In this document: positions 63,905 to 64,000 of the stretch, in pieces | Layout: every line of letters begins with the position of its first letter | Position numbering within the stretch: position 1 is the first letter of the stretch | Assembly (NCBI GenBank): GCA_021784575.1 | Contig: JAJYHX010000002.1 | Span: 124,001 to 188,000 of the forward strand | Length of the DNA stretch: 64,000 bases | Direction of reading: 5' to 3' | Origin: Nitrospirota bacterium | GTDB taxonomy: Bacteria; Nitrospirota; JACRHJ01 | The notes under the pieces: generated by a model | Told to the model about the DNA's origin: nothing | What the model saw: only the letters and a program-made list of their open reading frames with translations | Database searches by the model: none | Program-made: the position numbers and the translations under genes

Positions 63905-64000
63905 CTACTCCCTGGTCGTCATGGCCATGAACTCGGCCTCGCAGACAAGCTTCCCTTCGACCTTCGCCTCGCCCTTGAACTTATGGACGCTTCCCCTGCT
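63905..64000 (-). CDS. fabZ: 3-hydroxyacyl-ACP dehydratase (C-terminal part; 5' end cut by window edge)
   Basis: Only the last 31 codons are in the window. They read KFKGEAKVEGKLVCEAEFMA then MTTRE and stop at 63905-63907, which matches the FabZ C-terminus. FabZ dehydrates hydroxyacyl-ACP in fatty acid synthesis and competes with LpxA for its substrate, and the fabZ-lpxA order is common. Confidence 0.88.
   Translation of the reverse strand, partial: SRGSVHKFKGEAKVEGKLVCEAEFMAMTTRE

Overview
The window is a dense, GC-rich bacterial chromosome segment with short gaps, many ATGA-type overlaps and no rRNA, tRNA, CRISPR array or prophage that I could see. The organism is a diderm that makes lipopolysaccharide. 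Lipid A, Kdo, heptose and core genes fill the right half. LpxI, GnnA/GnnB-like enzymes, system II cytochrome c biogenesis (ResB/CcsA), CbiMQO, PyrR and the order lepA-lepB-pyrR-pyrB-pyrC together suggest a Desulfobacterota- or Nitrospirota-like lineage. That placement is an inference and cannot be settled from this window.

Layout. 1-6.7 kb (minus): pyrimidine operon pyrR-pyrB-pyrC behind a readable PyrR attenuator, preceded by a ROK kinase-lepA-lepB-DUF4845 run. 6.8-15.8 kb (plus): a PerR-like regulator, two adjacent genes carrying three Hfq/Sm-like modules, lnt, prfB with its programmed +1 frameshift, an Ogg-type DNA glycosylase, then lysS-lolC-unknown secreted protein-lolD. 15.8-20.8 kb (minus): a GspE/PilB-type ATPase and a psiE-holin-cbiM-cbiQ-cbiO run. 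20.9-22.7 kb (plus): queD and pmbA. 22.7-31.8 kb (minus): resB-ccsA-small secreted protein, copA, DUF948-ytxH, and mtnP-pfkB-TPR lipoprotein-rodZ. 31.8-32.5 kb: an 0.7 kb gene-free repeat hub. 32.5-64 kb (minus): Kdo synthesis (kdsC, kdsD, kdsA, kdsB with pyrG), heptose and core assembly (hldA-like kinase, gmhB, waaC, waaF, a third GT9, several GT2/GT4 enzymes), and lipid A (lpxL, lpxK, kdtA, a DUF374 acyltransferase, msbA, lpxB, gnnB, gnnA, lpxI, lpxA, fabZ).

Functionally the right half is an almost complete Kdo2-lipid A and inner-core factory. All of kdsD/A/C/B and waaA are present, while lpxC, lpxD, gmhA and the heptose nucleotidyltransferase and epimerase are not visible here. The GnnA/GnnB-like pair next to lpxA suggests lipid A built on 2,3-diamino-glucose.

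Three things stand out. First, the translationally coupled Hfq-module genes at 7.36-8.25 kb, two modules in one protein and one in the next, are the best candidate for an undescribed system. Second, several families of small palindromic repeats occur between genes and also inside or at the ends of reading frames: an approximately 40-residue in-frame insertion in kdsA, smaller ones in the glycosylase and kdtA, and repeat-supplied stop codons for pyrG, hldA and waaF. A DUF559 nuclease-like gene is bracketed by the same repeats. Third, the DUF374 acyltransferase is split by a -1 shift exactly at a run of nine A residues.
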